Made by a program: the position numbers and the translations under genes
Part shown: positions 10,020 to 17,704 of the stretch, piece after piece
Numbering within the stretch: the stretch's first letter is position 1
Layout: the number at the start of each line of letters is the position of its first letter
Notes under the pieces: model-generated
What the model was told of the DNA's origin: nothing
Database searches by the model: none
What the model saw: only the letters and a program-made list of their open reading frames with translations
Source of the DNA: Christiangramia crocea
GTDB lineage: Bacteria; Bacteroidota; Bacteroidia; Flavobacteriales; Flavobacteriaceae
Length of the DNA: 64,000 nucleotides
Direction of reading: 5' to 3'
NCBI RefSeq assembly: GCF_022410465.1
Contig: NZ_JAJSON010000020.1
Span: forward strand, 1-64,000

Positions 10020-10724
10020 CTAAGAAAACGCCAGTTCTGCCTCGAATAAATTCTCAAAATGATATAAAAGCCTTTTCTCTACCTCTTCCATATCAATTTC
10101 CTTCTTTCCAAGCTCTATATTTAAGGAAGTTACTGCTTTTCCTTCGATGCCACATGGAATGATATTGTCAAAATAGCCAAGATCGGCATTTACATTGAGG
10201 GCAAAGCCATGCATCGTCACCCATCGGCTCGCTCTCACTCCCATAGCGCAGATCTTCCTGGCGAACGGAGTTCCAACATCCAGCCACACCCCTGTTTCTC
10301 CGGGACTTCGTTCAGCTTTCAGCCCGTATTCAGCCAGCGTCAGGATCACCATTTCTTCAAGAAGCCGGAGATATTTATGAATATCTGTGAAGAAATTATC
10401 GAGATCCAGAATTGGATATCCAACTATCTGCCCTGGGCCATGATAGGTAATATCCCCTCCTCTATTGATCTTATAGAAAGTAGCATTCCTGGCCTCGAGT
10501 TCCTTTTCTGAAATTAGGAGGTTTTTAGCATCACCACTTTTACCTAAAGTATATACATGAGGATGCTCAACGAATAAGAAGTAGTTTCTGGTGGGAATAT
10601 TTGTCTCCTCTCTCCTGTTCTTTATCTTGAGATTGAGCGTTTCCTGGAAAAGCTCTTCCTGATAATCCCAGGTTTCTTTATAATCCTTTACTCCTAAATA
10701 CCTTACCTCAACTTCCTTATTCAT
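10020..10724 (-). CDS. lipB: lipoyl(octanoyl) transferase LipB
   Basis: 234 residues. LipB moves the octanoyl group from acyl carrier protein to lipoyl domains of E2 and GcvH proteins in the cytoplasm, the first step of endogenous lipoate synthesis. The family blocks are clear: NRGGDITYHGPGQIVGYPIL (about 87-106), ARKICAMGVRASRWVTMHG with the conserved Lys157, and IIPCGI with the presumed catalytic Cys191. The ATG overlaps the stop of the upstream Pmp3-type gene by the ATGA arrangement, indicating translational coupling. No intrinsic terminator was seen before the SusC leader. Confidence 0.96.
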   Translation of the reverse strand: MNKEVEVRYLGVKDYKETWDYQEELFQETLNLKIKNRREETNIPTRNYFLFVEHPHVYTLGKSGDAKNLLISEKELEARNATFYKINRGGDITYHGPGQIVGYPILDLDNFFTDIHKYLRLLEEMVILTLAEYGLKAERSPGETGVWLDVGTPFARKICAMGVRASRWVTMHGFALNVNADLGYFDNIIPCGIEGKAVTSLNIELGKKEIDMEEVEKRLLYHFENLFEAELAFS

Positions 10725-10885
10725 GATTGAAATTTGGGGTTATTCAAAATAATTAGTGCAGCGATCACCCCTGGGACCCAGCCTAGAAGGGTAAGCAGTA
10801 ATACGATTATAATTGATCCGCAGCCTTTATCGTAGACGGCCAGCGGTGGAAATAACACCGATAAGATTACTCTCCAAATACTCAT
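10721..10885 (-). CDS. Pmp3/YqaE-family small membrane protein
   Basis: 54 residues from ATG 10885: one hydrophobic segment, the family pattern LSVLFPPLAVYDKGCGS, then a second hydrophobic segment with LLGWVPGVIAALIIL. Members are two-helix plasma-membrane proteolipids linked to membrane potential and salt stress in other organisms. A frame extending 25 residues further upstream is rejected because a TATCTTTG -7 box (minus strand, 10903-10910) lies inside it. The stop overlaps the lipB start by 4 bases, so the two form an operon divergent from lysS. Confidence 0.85.
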   Translation of the reverse strand: MSIWRVILSVLFPPLAVYDKGCGSIIIVLLLTLLGWVPGVIAALIILNNPKFQS

Positions 10886-10937
10886 TGAAGCAAATTTTGA
10901 TGCAAAGATAGAATTATTATTTCGGCTTTTAATTGCA

Positions 10938-10968
10938 TTGTATGGCAGGCTGATAGTCACTATATTTG
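10938..10968 (+). promoter_or_regulatory. lysS promoter (TTG-N20-TATATTTG)
   Basis: TTG at 10938-10940 and TATATTTG at 10961-10968 with a 20-base spacer match the Bacteroidota promoter at both boxes. It predicts a leader of about 110-115 bases before the lysS ATG, and that leader contains the GC-rich hairpin at 11000-11019. Confidence 0.7.
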
Positions 10969-10999
10969 CATCCGCATTTTGTTGGAGCCACTCCCTAAA

Positions 11000-11019
11000 C
11001 CTCTCCCAGGGGGGAGAGG
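11000..11019. repeat. GC-rich inverted repeat in the lysS leader
   Basis: CCTCTCCC (11000-11007) and GGGAGAGG (11012-11019) form an 8-bp stem with a 4-base loop, in a C/G-rich island (about 10985-11025) unlike the AT-rich surroundings. Its look (CTCCCTAAACCTCTCCC) recalls interspersed palindromic repeats of flavobacterial genomes, but no second copy occurs in this window, so repeat status is inferred. Confidence 0.5.
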
Positions 11020-11087
11020 AGCTAAAAAATCCTGCTTTTAAAGGGATTTTAACTTAAAGGGAAGATTATTTAGAAATACATAGATAT

Positions 11088-12779
11088 ATGCAGCAGTTAT
11101 CAGAACAGGAACAAATTAGACGAGAAAAATTATCAGCTATTAGAAAGGCCGGCATAAATCCATATCCCGCGGATCTGTTTCCGGTAGATCATACAACTAC
11201 GGATATAAAGGAAAATTTCGAAGATGGCAAGAAAGTAGTGATCGCAGGAAGGCTGATGTCCAGAAGGATCCAGGGGAAAGCTTCTTTTGCTGAACTCCAG
11301 GATTCCAAAGGCAGGATCCAGGTTTATTTCAACAGAGATGAAATCTGTATCGGTGAAGACAAGTCTAAATACAATGATTTCTATAAGAAATGGCTGGATA
11401 TAGGTGATTTTATAGGGATTGAAGGGGAACTTTTCAAGACCCAGGTAGGAGAAATGACGGTGATGGTAAAGGATTTTCATCTTTTGAGTAAATCTATCAG
11501 ACCACTTCCGCTTCCTAAAACCGATAAAGAAGGAAATGTACATGACGGCTTTAATGATCCGGAACAAAGATACCGTCAGCGATATGCCGACCTTGCTGTA
11601 AACCCTAAAGTCAAGGAGATCTTTGTAAAGCGAACGAGGTTATTCAACGCGATGCGAAATTTCTTTAATGAAAAAGGATATTTCGAGGTTGAGACCCCAA
11701 TCCTTCAGTCGATACCGGGAGGCGCTGCGGCAAGACCTTTTGTGACGCATCACAACGCCCTGGATATTCCATTGTATCTAAGGATCGCCAATGAACTTTA
11801 CCTAAAGAGGTTGATCGTTGGTGGATTCGACGGGGTATACGAATTCTCCAAGAACTTCAGGAATGAAGGTATGGACAGAACTCATAATCCGGAATTCACG
11901 GCAATGGAGATCTACGTGGCCTATAAGGATTACAACTGGATGATGGAATTCACGGAAAAATTGCTTGAACATTGTGCCATTGCAGTTAACGGTACTACCG
12001 AAGCGACGTTTGGCGAACATAAAATCGACTTCAAAGCTCCTTATAAACGGCTAACCATGACCGATGCCATCAAGGAATATACTGGATTTGACATTACCGG
12101 AAAATCTGAAAAAGAACTCTATGATGCGGCGAAAGGAATGGGCATCGAGGTTGATGACACCATGGGTAAAGGAAAACTTATCGATGAGATCTTCGGTGAA
12201 AAATGTGAAGGTAACTTTATACAACCTACCTTCATTACTGATTATCCGAAAGAGATGAGTCCGCTTTGTAAAGAGCACAGGGAAAATCCTGAGCTTACCG
12301 AGCGTTTCGAACTGATGGTATGTGGAAAGGAGATCGCCAATGCATATTCTGAGCTTAACGATCCTATAGACCAGAGAGAGCGTTTTGAAGAGCAGTTAAA
12401 ACTATCTGAAAAAGGAGATGATGAAGCGATGTTCATTGACAACGACTTCCTTCGTTCACTCGAATACGGAATGCCACCAACATCCGGACTAGGTATTGGA
12501 ATGGATCGTCTTATCATGTTCCTTACCAACAAACAGTCTATTCAGGAAGTATTGTTCTTCCCACAGATGAAGCCTGAAAAGAAAGCGGTAGAATTAAATG
12601 AAGACGAAAAAGCAGTTTATAAGCTGTTAAAGGCTGATGAGATTTTCGAATTAAATGAGATAAAGGAAAAATCAGGTTTAAGTAATAAGAAATGGGATAA
12701 ATCACTGAAAGGGCTTAGAAAACATAAGATGATCGAGGTCTTTAAGGAAGATGATGATATGAAAATCAAGATTTCTTAA
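11088..12779 (+). CDS. lysS: lysyl-tRNA synthetase, class II
   Basis: 563 residues. It charges tRNA-Lys with lysine using ATP in the cytoplasm. An N-terminal OB-fold anticodon-binding domain (about 55-145) is followed by a class II core: motif 1 around RYRQRYADLAVNP (about 161-174), motif 2 with FSKNFRNEGMDRTHNPEF (about 254-271), and motif 3 GLGIGMDRLIMFLT (about 467-480). The core would end near residue 500; the remaining 60 or so residues form an acidic/basic helical extension (NEDEKAVYKLLK to the end) resembling a winged helix. It is preceded by a strong promoter with a long leader and followed by an intrinsic terminator, so it is probably monocistronic. Confidence 0.97.
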   Translation: MQQLSEQEQIRREKLSAIRKAGINPYPADLFPVDHTTTDIKENFEDGKKVVIAGRLMSRRIQGKASFAELQDSKGRIQVYFNRDEICIGEDKSKYNDFYKKWLDIGDFIGIEGELFKTQVGEMTVMVKDFHLLSKSIRPLPLPKTDKEGNVHDGFNDPEQRYRQRYADLAVNPKVKEIFVKRTRLFNAMRNFFNEKGYFEVETPILQSIPGGAAARPFVTHHNALDIPLYLRIANELYLKRLIVGGFDGVYEFSKNFRNEGMDRTHNPEFTAMEIYVAYKDYNWMMEFTEKLLEHCAIAVNGTTEATFGEHKIDFKAPYKRLTMTDAIKEYTGFDITGKSEKELYDAAKGMGIEVDDTMGKGKLIDEIFGEKCEGNFIQPTFITDYPKEMSPLCKEHRENPELTERFELMVCGKEIANAYSELNDPIDQRERFEEQLKLSEKGDDEAMFIDNDFLRSLEYGMPPTSGLGIGMDRLIMFLTNKQSIQEVLFFPQMKPEKKAVELNEDEKAVYKLLKADEIFELNEIKEKSGLSNKKWDKSLKGLRKHKMIEVFKEDDDMKIKIS

Positions 12780-12814
12780 AAATTCTTTAAACCATTTAGG
12801 ATAGGAACAGTCCA

Positions 12815-12840
12815 AAGACTGCCGAAAGGCGGTCTTTTTT
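12815..12840 (+). terminator. intrinsic terminator of lysS
   Basis: AAGACTGCC (12815-12823), GAAA tetraloop, GGCGGTCTT (12828-12836), then a T run. The 9-bp stem has one G-T pair. It lies 35 bases past the lysS stop. Confidence 0.9.
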
Positions 12841-12899
12841 ATTCTCCGATTCAAATTTCCGTCTTCACATCAAATCTGTATTAACTAAAACAACAATTT

Positions 12900-15392
12900 A
12901 TGATCAAGAACCAGAGCCTGAAGCTTTTGCTTTTAGCCCTCTCATTATCGGTTTCCAGCTGTGCTGTTTTTCAGAAACAGGAAAAGGCCCCTCCTGCCGC
13001 CAGTAATGACTCCAAAAAAGATAAGAACGGAATTAATGCTTACGATAAGGTGATCACTAAAGATGCAAAAAGTGACGAGGGATTATTTACCGTTCATAAA
13101 GTTGAAGATAAATACTTCTACGAAATCCCGGACAGTCTTTTTAACCGGGAAATGCTCACCGTAACGCGTATAGCCAAGACCGCCAGTGGAATTGGTTTTG
13201 GTGGAGGTAAACAGAATACCCAGGTTCATCGCTGGCAAAAGAAAGGCGATAAAGTACTGCTCAGGGTAGTTTCATATGATATCTATGCCAATGATTCGCT
13301 TCCGGTTCATGAGGCTGTGGTAAACTCAAATTTTGAACCTATAATACAGTCTTTCGACATTAAGACAGTGGGTAAGGATTCCATTAGCAAAACCACCGTG
13401 ATCGATGTGACGGACCTTTATACCAAAGATGTACAGCCCCTGGGGCTTCCAGATCGTACCAGAAAACAATATAAGGTTTCAAGACTTGACGAAAGCAGGT
13501 CTTATATAGATACGATTAGAAGTTATCCTGAAAACATTGAAATAAGACATGTAAAGACCTACAATGCCGGGGAGCCGCCATCTAACGAAAGTATGGGATC
13601 CATATCCATGGAATTCAGCAATTCCATGATCCTGCTTCCAAAGGTTCCTATGGAAAGAAGATATTATGATGAGCGTGTTGGCTGGTTCACTACTGAGCAA
13701 ACCGATTATGGCCTGGCTGCTCAGAAAAGTAAAACTGTAGAGTTCATTGACCGGTGGAGACTTGAGGTGAAAGAGGAGGACATGGAGAAGTTCAAAAACG
13801 GAGAACTCGTGGAACCAAAAGAACCCATCGTTTACTATATAGACAGGGCCACTCCTGAAAAGTGGAGACCTTTCATTAAACAGGGAATCGAAGACTGGCA
13901 GGTTGCCTTTGAAGAGGCCGGTTTCAAAAATGCCATTATCGCAAAAGATGCACCTACAATTGAAGAGGATCCGGACTGGAGCCCGGAAGACGTAAGATAT
14001 TCAGTAGTTAGATATCTGGCTTCTCCAATTCCTAATGCCAATGGTCCTCATGTAAGTGACCCCCGTTCCGGAGAAATTCTGGAATCAGACATCAACTGGT
14101 ATCATAATGTGATGACCCTACTAAGAAACTGGTTCTTTGTTCAAACTGCAGCTATTAATGAAGAAGCACAGGATGTTGAATTTAAGGATGAAGTAATGGG
14201 AAGACTCATCAGGTTTGTTTCTTCTCACGAAGTTGGTCATACTTTAGGCTTACCACATAATATGGGCAGTAGTGTTGCTTATCCCGTGGAAAAATTAAGG
14301 GATGCTGAATTTACACAGAAATACGGAACAGCTCCTTCTATTATGGATTACGCCCGGTTCAATTATATCGCTCAGCCTGAAGACGGAGATGTGGCACTAA
14401 TGCCAGATATTGGTCCTTATGACAAGTATGCTATAGAATGGGGTTACCGCCCAATTCCTGAAAAAGAAGGAAAAGAGGAAAAGCCGATCCTTGATGAATG
14501 GATCCTGGAACATGCCGGTGACCCTATGTATCGGTTCGGAAGACAACAGGGTGGCGGTGTGATAGATCCAAGTTCACAAACCGAAGATCTTGGTGACGAT
14601 GCCATGCTTGCCAGCGAATATGGTATTAAAAACCTGAAACGAATTGTTCCTAAGCTTATAGAATGGACGGCTGAAGATGGTAAAGACTATGAAGACCTGG
14701 ATGACTTATACCAACAGGTACTTTCGCAATATAATCGATATATGGGACACGTGGCTGCCAACATTGGAGGTGTGTATGAATATTACAAAACCTATGATCA
14801 GGAAGGCGCAGTTTACACTCATGTAGATAAGGAGACACAGGAAAGAGCAATGGATTTTCTTCAGAAGCAACTTTTTGAAACTCCTGAATGGCTTATCAAT
14901 CAGGATATTTTCAATAAGATCGAATTCGATGGAAATATTGAGCGTATCAGAAATGTGCAGCAAAGAGCCCTTAATAATATCCTTGATTTCGGAAGAATGG
15001 CAAGATTGATGGAAAATGAAGAGATAAACGGAAAAGAGGCATATTCTTTACTTGATATGATGACCGAACTTCGAAAAGGGGTTTGGAGTGAGGTTTATTC
15101 GGGTAGAAAAATTGACCGCTACAGAAGGAATCTTCAAAGGGCTTACATCGAGAGAATGGAGCATTTGATGAATGAAGAGCAGGACGAGATTCCTGCCAGA
15201 TGGAGAGATTGGGTCACAAGAAGTAATATCGATGTTTCTCAAAGTGACATAAGACCTGTTGTAAGAGGTGAATTAAACACCCTGGAGAGACAGATAAGAA
15301 ACTCTCTGTACAGGTCTGGAGACACCCTAACACGATATCATCTTCAGGATGTGCTTAAGCGTATAGATCTTATCCTTAACCCTGTGGAATAG
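12900..15392 (+). CDS. zinc-dependent metalloprotease lipoprotein (DUF5117/DUF4953 type)
   Basis: 830 residues. The signal peptide ends in VSSC, lipid Cys at residue 21, so the enzyme is membrane anchored outside the cytoplasm. The zinc site HEVGHTLGLPH (His443, Glu444, His447, His453) is the extended HExxHxxGxxH metzincin motif, followed by SIMDYARFNY, which includes the Met-turn. The N-terminal half (about 60-300) matches the DUF5117/DUF5118 region by layout, and the C-terminal third the DUF4953 region. The family is common in Bacteroidota; natural substrates are unknown. It is flanked by its own terminator and the lysS terminator, so it is probably a single-gene unit. Confidence 0.85.
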   Translation: MIKNQSLKLLLLALSLSVSSCAVFQKQEKAPPAASNDSKKDKNGINAYDKVITKDAKSDEGLFTVHKVEDKYFYEIPDSLFNREMLTVTRIAKTASGIGFGGGKQNTQVHRWQKKGDKVLLRVVSYDIYANDSLPVHEAVVNSNFEPIIQSFDIKTVGKDSISKTTVIDVTDLYTKDVQPLGLPDRTRKQYKVSRLDESRSYIDTIRSYPENIEIRHVKTYNAGEPPSNESMGSISMEFSNSMILLPKVPMERRYYDERVGWFTTEQTDYGLAAQKSKTVEFIDRWRLEVKEEDMEKFKNGELVEPKEPIVYYIDRATPEKWRPFIKQGIEDWQVAFEEAGFKNAIIAKDAPTIEEDPDWSPEDVRYSVVRYLASPIPNANGPHVSDPRSGEILESDINWYHNVMTLLRNWFFVQTAAINEEAQDVEFKDEVMGRLIRFVSSHEVGHTLGLPHNMGSSVAYPVEKLRDAEFTQKYGTAPSIMDYARFNYIAQPEDGDVALMPDIGPYDKYAIEWGYRPIPEKEGKEEKPILDEWILEHAGDPMYRFGRQQGGGVIDPSSQTEDLGDDAMLASEYGIKNLKRIVPKLIEWTAEDGKDYEDLDDLYQQVLSQYNRYMGHVAANIGGVYEYYKTYDQEGAVYTHVDKETQERAMDFLQKQLFETPEWLINQDIFNKIEFDGNIERIRNVQQRALNNILDFGRMARLMENEEINGKEAYSLLDMMTELRKGVWSEVYSGRKIDRYRRNLQRAYIERMEHLMNEEQDEIPARWRDWVTRSNIDVSQSDIRPVVRGELNTLERQIRNSLYRSGDTLTRYHLQDVLKRIDLILNPVE

Positions 15393-15413
15393 TAGCTTTT
15401 AACATATACAAAT

Positions 15414-15449
15414 AAAAAAACTATCACTTTAACAGTGATAGTTTTTTTT
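15414..15449 (+). terminator. intrinsic terminator of the metalloprotease gene
   Basis: A7-CTATCACT (15414-15428), 5-base loop, AGTGATAG-T8 (15434-15449). The perfect stem with A and T flanks lies 22 bases after the stop codon. Confidence 0.9.
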
Positions 15450-15521
15450 ATGTTAAAACATATCCTTCCAGGTTCTATATCCCTTAATTTTAAGTGTGTA
15501 TAAACCAAAACTTTTTAAGTG

Positions 15522-15998
15522 ATGAAGAATATTAGCTTATTATTAGTAATGCTATTCCTTTCTTTTGGGGCCTTTGCCCAGGTTGATAAAAATAAGGGAA
15601 AAGCAAAAGGCCATGAAAAACAGGCCATGATGATGAATGATCCTGAGCCTCATGCCATGATGTATGCCGATAAAATGGCAACACGGTTAAGCCTCAATGC
15701 AGAGCAAAAAGAAAATATAAAAAAAGCACAAATGAAGAGGCTGGAGGCTCAGAAAGAGCTCATGGCAGACCATATGGAGGATATGGCCGATGACCCCGAA
15801 GATATGGCCGATGAAAGAGCCAATATGAATAAACAAAAAATGAAAATTCAGGCCGATTTCAAAGAAGAAATGAAAGAGATCCTGAATGAAAGTCAGTATG
15901 CCAAATGGGAAGTGATGCATGAAAGAGAAATGAAAATGCAGGGAAAGAAAAAAGGCTACAAAAACGATAAAACCAAGAAAGATGATTCCAATTGGTAA
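15522..15998 (+). CDS. Met-rich Spy/CpxP-like secreted protein
   Basis: 158 residues from ATG 15522 (a GTG one codon earlier is less likely). The signal peptide ends FGAFA-Q. The mature part is helical, highly charged and rich in methionine (MMMNDPEPHAMMYADKMA near residue 35). It has the pattern of LTxxQ/Spy-like periplasmic proteins: LSLNAEQKENIKKAQ, a long charged helix, and ILNESQYAKWE. Such proteins act as periplasmic chaperones or metal-stress proteins in other bacteria. The next gene is a paralogue, and the heavy-metal island starts just beyond, but each gene has its own terminator. Confidence 0.6.
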   Translation: MKNISLLLVMLFLSFGAFAQVDKNKGKAKGHEKQAMMMNDPEPHAMMYADKMATRLSLNAEQKENIKKAQMKRLEAQKELMADHMEDMADDPEDMADERANMNKQKMKIQADFKEEMKEILNESQYAKWEVMHEREMKMQGKKKGYKNDKTKKDDSNW

Positions 15999-16020
15999 AA
16001 TTGGAATAAATGATTTAAGC

Positions 16021-16050
16021 GAACAGGGCTATAGCCCTGTTCTTCATTTT
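16021..16050 (+). terminator. intrinsic terminator after the first Spy-like gene
   Basis: GAACAGGGCTATAGCCCTGTTC (16021-16042, perfect palindrome) followed by TTCATTTT, 22 bases after the stop codon. Confidence 0.8.
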
Positions 16051-16098
16051 AAACCTTTCCTTATCTAAGGCGTCAAATAAACTCAATGTCAATAATTT

Positions 16099-16524
16099 AT
16101 GATCATGAAAAATCTTATAACCCTAATGATCCTCATTTCCAGCATCACAAGCTTTGCCCAGGAAAAAGGAGAAAGAAGGTCAGAAATGTCTGATGTAGAA
16201 ATGGCAAGCCTTCATGCTAAAAGACTGACCATGCAACTGGACCTGAATGAAGAACAGGAAGCAAAGCTTAAAGAACTTTACACCGAGCAAATTAAAGATC
16301 GCCGTGAGCTAATGCAGGAACGCCGTGAAGAAAGAGAAGAAATCCGGAAGGAAATGACCAAAGAGCGTTCTAAAATGAGGGAAGAACAAATGGAGATTTC
16401 CGAAAAACACAAAGCCAGGATGAAAGAAATTCTTACTGCCGAACAGTTCACAAAATGGGAACAGCTTCAGGAAAAAAGGCAAAAAGGAAGAAAAATCCAT
16501 ATGCAAAAAAAGAGAAATCAGTGA
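16099..16524 (+). CDS. Spy/CpxP-like secreted protein, paralogue of the preceding gene
   Basis: 141 residues (ATG 16099; a second ATG two codons later is equally possible). The signal peptide ends TSFA-Q. The mature protein is an almost uninterrupted charged helix: LTMQLDLNEEQEAKLKELY, then RRELMQERREEREEIRKEM, then ILTAEQFTKWEQLQ. The LNxEQ...ILxxxQxxKWE frame matches the upstream protein, so the two arose by duplication; this copy has fewer Met. Probably periplasmic; a chaperone or metal-stress role is inference. It converges on the decayed permease at a terminator. Confidence 0.6.
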   Translation: MIMKNLITLMILISSITSFAQEKGERRSEMSDVEMASLHAKRLTMQLDLNEEQEAKLKELYTEQIKDRRELMQERREEREEIRKEMTKERSKMREEQMEISEKHKARMKEILTAEQFTKWEQLQEKRQKGRKIHMQKKRNQ

Positions 16525-16551
16525 TAAAACCCTTTTCCACATACTAATCTT

Positions 16552-16573
16552 AAGGGCCTTACGGCCCTTTTTT
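16552..16573 (+). terminator. intrinsic terminator between the second Spy-like gene and the permease remnant
   Basis: AAGGGCC (16552-16558), loop TTAC, GGCCCTT (16563-16569), then T run. The perfect 7-bp stem lies 27 bases after the stop codon. Confidence 0.8.
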
Positions 16574-17507
16574 CATTCTATGAATTTATAGAGAACTTTA
16601 TAATGAGACCTGCAGCCAGCCAGCCATGCATAATATATGAACGCAATGTATTTGAGTGTTTTCTCCAGAACCTGACTTTTGGGAGCCATTTCCTTCATAA
16701 ACATCACATCCTTTCTTTTAAAGAATCCGAGGTAAAGCATATAGCCCGATATGGCCAGGAATATCATATTCAGCCAGAAAGTATAGTTGATCTTAAAGTA
16801 TTCCGCATCCATGATCTTCACCGAAGAAGGGTCTGGATGAAGGTTGAGCAAATTAAAGCCGTAATGCAATGCCAGTGATGCTCCAATTAAAGAAGTAAAC
16901 AGAAGAAAAAGGATAAAAAAGCTCATTTTCCAGCCATAATATTTGGCGTTGATCCTCAATATTGGAAAGACTACCAGGTCACTGAAGATGTTTTAGACTT
17001 CATCTTTCTTTTCCAGGATTTATCGGGATCGGCATCCTCATCATCTTCATTTTCCAGACCTTCGCGGGCTTTTTTGATGAGTTTTCTAAGATTTATAAGC
17101 TTAATCAGCAACCAGCTTATAAGTATAAGTGACTCCTCCAACATATTCCCCTACAACGAACTGCCACCCCAGGAAGATCGAAATAATGATTCCCAGTTCT
17201 ATAACCAGGTTGGTCGAAGCGAGAAGAAAGGCAATGGAAGAAACAAAATTGGCGACCTTTTTAAAAAGGCTTTTGGCAGATGCGAGAGCCGCAAAACTAC
17301 AGGAACTACTAATAAAGTCGAAAAAGGTTCCAAGCAATAGCCCTTTGGATTCTTACTTCCCATAGTTTTCTGCATTCGCTTTTCTGTCACAAATACCTGT
17401 ATTCCGCTCCTTATAACATATCCCAGGGCAAAAGTCCATAGCGCCATCCAGAAAAATCCGGCAGTTGTATATGCTGCTTCTCCCCATTGACTTAAAAAAT
17501 CCTGCAT
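16573..17507 (-). pseudogene. decayed YraQ/ArsP-type permease (two frameshifts plus internal deletion)
   Basis: Minus-strand reading gives consecutive pieces of one permease in different frames. Piece 1, from ATG 17507, reads MQDFLSQWGEAAYTTAGFFW to MGSKNPKG. A 1-base loss near 17343 shifts to piece 2, LLLGTFFDFISSSCSFAALA to GWQFVVGEYVGGV. A second shift near 17128 leads to piece 3, LILISWLLIKLINLRKLIKK to KSWKRKMKS. An internal deletion near 16990 then joins to FSDLVVFPILRINAKYYGWK and the C-terminal membrane helices ending at 16573. The SSSCSFAA and SDLVVFP blocks belong to the PF03773 permease family (recalled, not searched). The missing middle is the second transmembrane bundle, roughly 100 residues, so the product cannot be functional. 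Its position next to copA suggests a former metal-related exporter. Confidence 0.85.
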
Positions 17508-17622
17508 AAAGTGTTTGATTTTCCGAGTATGGTTAGACTGAACTTTTTACCCTCATAAAATCTTTGATCTCAGCCAGTTTAGGGTTCCTAAGACAAGTTC
17601 AGGATTATATTATCAAATAAAA

Positions 17623-17701
17623 TGTCATTTCGAGGGAGTCCCGATAACTATCGGGACGATTGAGAAATCTCAAGAGATTTCTCACTTCGTTCGAAATGAC
17701 A
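17623..17701. repeat. REP/MITE-like palindromic element
   Basis: Terminal inverted repeats TGTCATTTCGA (17623-17633) and TCGAAATGACA (17691-17701) enclose two perfect hairpins: GTCCCGATA/TATCGGGAC (17638-17657) and GAGAAATCTC/GAGATTTCTC (17662-17683). This is the look of the small interspersed element seen in many Bacteroidota genomes. It lies 3 bases after the copA stop codon and could also act as a 3'-end stem for that mRNA. It encodes no protein. Confidence 0.8.
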
Positions 17702-17704
17702 TCA

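Noticed and set aside
10886-10960. A 25-residue longer start for the Pmp3-type protein
   Set aside because: A -7 box lies inside the extension and the family begins near MSIWRV, so ATG 10885 is used.
16573-16959. A separate intact 128-residue membrane protein at the end of the permease remnant
   Set aside because: It would need a TTG start in the middle of the family block VVFPILRINAKYYGWK, so it is the C-terminal piece of the broken permease.
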